Below the pieces are notes generated by a model. The model had not been told where the DNA came from, searched no databases, and was given only the letters and a program-made list of their open reading frames with translations. This document shows, in pieces, positions 61,425 to 64,000 of a stretch of 64,000 nucleotides of DNA (its first letter is position 1; each line of letters opens with the position of its first letter). The stretch comes from Sutcliffiella cohnii (lineage in GTDB: Bacteria > Bacillota > Bacilli > Bacillales > Bacillaceae_I), in contig NZ_CP018866.1 of the NCBI RefSeq assembly GCF_002250055.1, positions 78,001 to 142,000 on the forward strand, in the 5' to 3' direction. The position numbers were made by a program, and so were the translations under genes.

Positions 61425-64000
61425 GTGAGAGGAATACCTGTATTGCCAGATTATAAACTCGTTAACATTGAAATAGAAAATAGTACCTCGATTATGTATA
61501 AAGGATATGCTACACGTGAAAATAAACTCATACTACTAAAATCAGCAAAACAGCCCACTCATACTCTTCAAGAAGTCGCATCTCGTATCCATGAATATCA
61601 CATTACGAAAGATTTAAGGATGGACGGTATAATTAATCCAATAAAATTAGAAAAGCATTTGAACGAACCATATATCATTTTGGAGTATTTTCCCGGAGTA
61701 ACTTTACGAGAAATGCTTAAAGATAAAAAACAACTAGACCTTTCAAAATTCCTTTCTATTGCGATTAAATTAACAGCTGCACTTATCAACCTACATAAAG
61801 AACAAATCATCCACAAAAATATAAATCCAGACAACATCGTTATTCATCGAACAACTGGCCAAATAAAGCTTACAGGTTTTTATTATGCAACAACATTAAA
61901 AAAGGAAAATCAACGTCATAATATAACACCAAATGAAATAGAAGGACAGCTAGCATACATTTCTCCAGAGCAAACCGGAAGAATGAATCGCTCAGTTGAC
62001 TATAGGGCGGATTTATATTCTTTAGGTGTTGTATTGTATGAAATGATCACTGGAGAACTGCCTTTTACCTATGAAGAACCTATGGAGCTTTTACATGCAC
62101 ATCTAGCAAAAAGACCTTCCGATCCTATTGATAAAAACGATAGTGTTCCTCAAATTATTTCTGACATCATTATGAGACTTCTTTCGAAAACACCGGAGAC
62201 CAGGTATAAAAGCGCATTTGGTTTACGGGAGGATCTAAAAAAGAGTAATGACCAACTTCAGTTATTTGGCAATGTGGCACCTTTTCAGCTTGGGCAACAT
62301 GATCCAGCTGCAACATTCGAACCAGGAATCAAATTATACGGTAGAAACTTGGAGAAAGAGTTGTTACTTAAGGCGTTTGAACGTGTAAGTAATGGCAATG
62401 CTGAATTAGTCCTCATAAAGGGACACTCTGGAATAGGAAAAACAGCTCTTGTACATGAGATACAAACTCCATTAGTAAAAGAAAAAGGGTATTTTATTTC
62501 GGGTAAATTTGATTTGCTTCAAAGGCAAAAACCATATTCACCAATCCTGCAAGCTTTTAAATCGTTAATGAGACTAATTTTATCAGAAGGTGACGAACGT
62601 ATTCAAAGTTGGAAAACAAGTATCAAAGCCCAATTGTCCAATAATGAATCAATCATTACATCGATCATTCCTGAGTTAAAATGGATAACAGGGGAAAATT
62701 TAGAGGAAAATACGTTAGCAAATAAGGATGCGCATTTAAGGTTTCACTTGATTTTTCAAAAATTCGTAAATGCATTTGCAACAAAGGAGCATCCGTTAGT
62801 TCTATTTCTTGATGATTTACAATGGGCAGATACAGCATCACTAGAGCTAATTGAGTATTTGCTTACACATATAGATAGTCGTTACTTTTTATTAATAGGA
62901 GCATATCGCCATAATGAAATTGGGATGGATCATCCATTTACAGAAACAATTAACAATTTAAAGAAAGAACGTGTTGTTATTACGGAAATTACGTTAAATC
63001 CGTTAGAGGATAGGATATTACTTCAATGGGTAGAAGAGGCACTGATGGATGATGGTTTAGAAACGAGACAACTAGCTCATGTTATGTTCAAGCTTACTCA
63101 AGGAAACCCATTCTTCATAATGCAGTTGTTTCAATCCCTTTACAATGACGAATCGATTATGTTTGACGAAGAATTAGGGAAATGGAGCATCCGCTTTGAC
63201 AGAATTCAAACAACGCTAGAAAAGGAAAATATTATCGATCTAATGATTAAACGAGTTCAACAGCTACCTTTGGAAACTCAAGAGTTATTAAAGAAGGCTT
63301 CATGTATTGGCAATGAATTCGACTTAAAAACATTGTCCACTATTTGCGAAAAAGATCTTGCTACAACAGGGGGAATTTTGTGGAGGTCTCTGGAAGCAGG
63401 GTTAATTTTACCGGAGGACTCCATCTACAAATGGATATATCCGGATGGAGCCCCACATATTGTGGATCAGCCACCTACATATAGATTTTTACATGACCGG
63501 GTGCAACAAGCAGTATACTCTCTCATGACAAAAGAAGAAAAAGAACAGACGCACCTTAAGATAGGTAGGCTGCTCATGATTTTAAGTGCAGAGGATCATC
63601 ATTTATTTGACATGGTCAATCATTTGAATATTTGTAGAAGCTATTTAAAGGATGAAGAACAACTTGCACTCGTTCAATGGAATGTAAAAGCCGGTGAACA
63701 GGCGAAAGAATCAGCTGCCTTTAAAGAATCTCTAGAGTATTTTCAAACTGCTTACGAAATGTTTGGTGCAAGATGGGATACGCATTATAGTTTAACGAAA
63801 CAGCTAATGACAGGACTTGGGGAATGTTGTTATTTAAATAGTAAGTTTGAGGAAGCAGAATGGACGTTGAATCAAGTATTAGAAAATGTACGAACTAATC
63901 ACGAAAAATTATCCATCTATAATTTAAAGGTAGTACTCTACACTCATGTCCATCGGGTGGGAGAGGCTGTACAATCTGGAATTGCTGGATTAAGAATGTT
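61425..64000 (+). CDS. Large sensor protein: degenerate Ser/Thr kinase domain, AAA ATPase and TPR region (runs off the right edge)
   Basis: GTG start after AAAGGGTGAG; 858 codons are visible with no stop. Residues 1-270 are a protein-kinase fold, but the HRD loop reads HKNINPDN (130-137) and the DFG position reads TGF (150-152), so both catalytic aspartates are replaced. APE is kept as SPE. Residues 300-700 are an AAA_16-type NTPase: Walker A GHSGIGKT (333-340), Walker B LVLFLDDLQWAD. TPR-like helices follow. This order matches the large multi-domain sensors that usually end in GAF and histidine-kinase domains, which would lie beyond the window. Confidence 0.85.
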   Translation, partial: MRGIPVLPDYKLVNIEIENSTSIMYKGYATRENKLILLKSAKQPTHTLQEVASRIHEYHITKDLRMDGIINPIKLEKHLNEPYIILEYFPGVTLREMLKDKKQLDLSKFLSIAIKLTAALINLHKEQIIHKNINPDNIVIHRTTGQIKLTGFYYATTLKKENQRHNITPNEIEGQLAYISPEQTGRMNRSVDYRADLYSLGVVLYEMITGELPFTYEEPMELLHAHLAKRPSDPIDKNDSVPQIISDIIMRLLSKTPETRYKSAFGLREDLKKSNDQLQLFGNVAPFQLGQHDPAATFEPGIKLYGRNLEKELLLKAFERVSNGNAELVLIKGHSGIGKTALVHEIQTPLVKEKGYFISGKFDLLQRQKPYSPILQAFKSLMRLILSEGDERIQSWKTSIKAQLSNNESIITSIIPELKWITGENLEENTLANKDAHLRFHLIFQKFVNAFATKEHPLVLFLDDLQWADTASLELIEYLLTHIDSRYFLLIGAYRHNEIGMDHPFTETINNLKKERVVITEITLNPLEDRILLQWVEEALMDDGLETRQLAHVMFKLTQGNPFFIMQLFQSLYNDESIMFDEELGKWSIRFDRIQTTLEKENIIDLMIKRVQQLPLETQELLKKASCIGNEFDLKTLSTICEKDLATTGGILWRSLEAGLILPEDSIYKWIYPDGAPHIVDQPPTYRFLHDRVQQAVYSLMTKEEKEQTHLKIGRLLMILSAEDHHLFDMVNHLNICRSYLKDEEQLALVQWNVKAGEQAKESAAFKESLEYFQTAYEMFGARWDTHYSLTKQLMTGLGECCYLNSKFEEAEWTLNQVLENVRTNHEKLSIYNLKVVLYTHVHRVGEAVQSGIAGLRM

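Overview
The window looks like a chromosomal segment of a low-GC, endospore-forming Bacillaceae bacterium. The pointers are strong AGGAGG-type ribosome binding sites, an M-box and an S-box (SAM) riboswitch, a SinI-like anti-repressor, a small spore-protein-like gene under a sigma-G-type promoter, and families typical of Bacillus (YkvI, DUF1836, DUF624, DUF1456, DUF4179). The genus cannot be fixed from the sequence alone. No rRNA, tRNA, CRISPR array or prophage was seen.

Layout. 1-4.9 kb: a GNAT acyltransferase and a MenC/NSAR-type racemase (probable N-succinylamino acid pathway), a YkvI membrane protein, and katG on the opposite strand behind PerR/Fur-like boxes. 5-18 kb: mostly housekeeping genes (RlmCD-type rRNA methyltransferase, DUF1456, SelO), an ECF sigma/DUF4179 pair, a Gfo/Idh/MocA oxidoreductase, an MFS transporter, and a dihydroorotate-dehydrogenase-like protein fused to an internally duplicated membrane domain. 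18-25 kb: a nested GC-rich repeat, a spore-protein-like gene, MOSC, M-box plus mgtE, a second ECF/DUF4179 pair with a frameshifted sigma gene, a transposase-less element inserted in a terminator loop, and a cluster of DnaA boxes. 25-30.5 kb: MutS2-like ATPase, hemolysin III, DUF1836, VOC and MerR.

30.5-43.6 kb is a carbohydrate locus: GH1 beta-glucosidase, a solute-binding protein with two permeases, DUF624, a LacI regulator, a GH94-type phosphorylase resembling 1,2-beta-oligoglucan phosphorylase, and an SDR. Four near-identical LacI-type operators tie its two ends together, and an IS6-like element has landed in the middle. No transport ATPase is encoded here, so a shared one is probably used. 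43.8-46.9 kb holds a third ECF sigma locus with a membrane/TPR partner. 47.2-52 kb is an S-box-controlled SsuABC-like transporter with an AMP-dependent ligase.

46.8-60.4 kb is littered with copies of a palindromic REP-like repeat whose core is GGGACCTGTCCC. An IS4-family and an IS1182-family element sit side by side, each inside a copy of this repeat and each flanked by a 9-bp direct repeat taken from the same core. The IS4 insertion and the repeat together rewrote the C-terminus of the upstream AMP ligase. After them come ribokinase, nucleoside hydrolase and a metallo-beta-lactamase-fold protein (nucleoside salvage), an RQC-like DNA-binding protein, and at the right edge a response regulator, an unlisted SinI-like small gene and the start of a large kinase-like/ATPase/TPR sensor protein that runs off the window.
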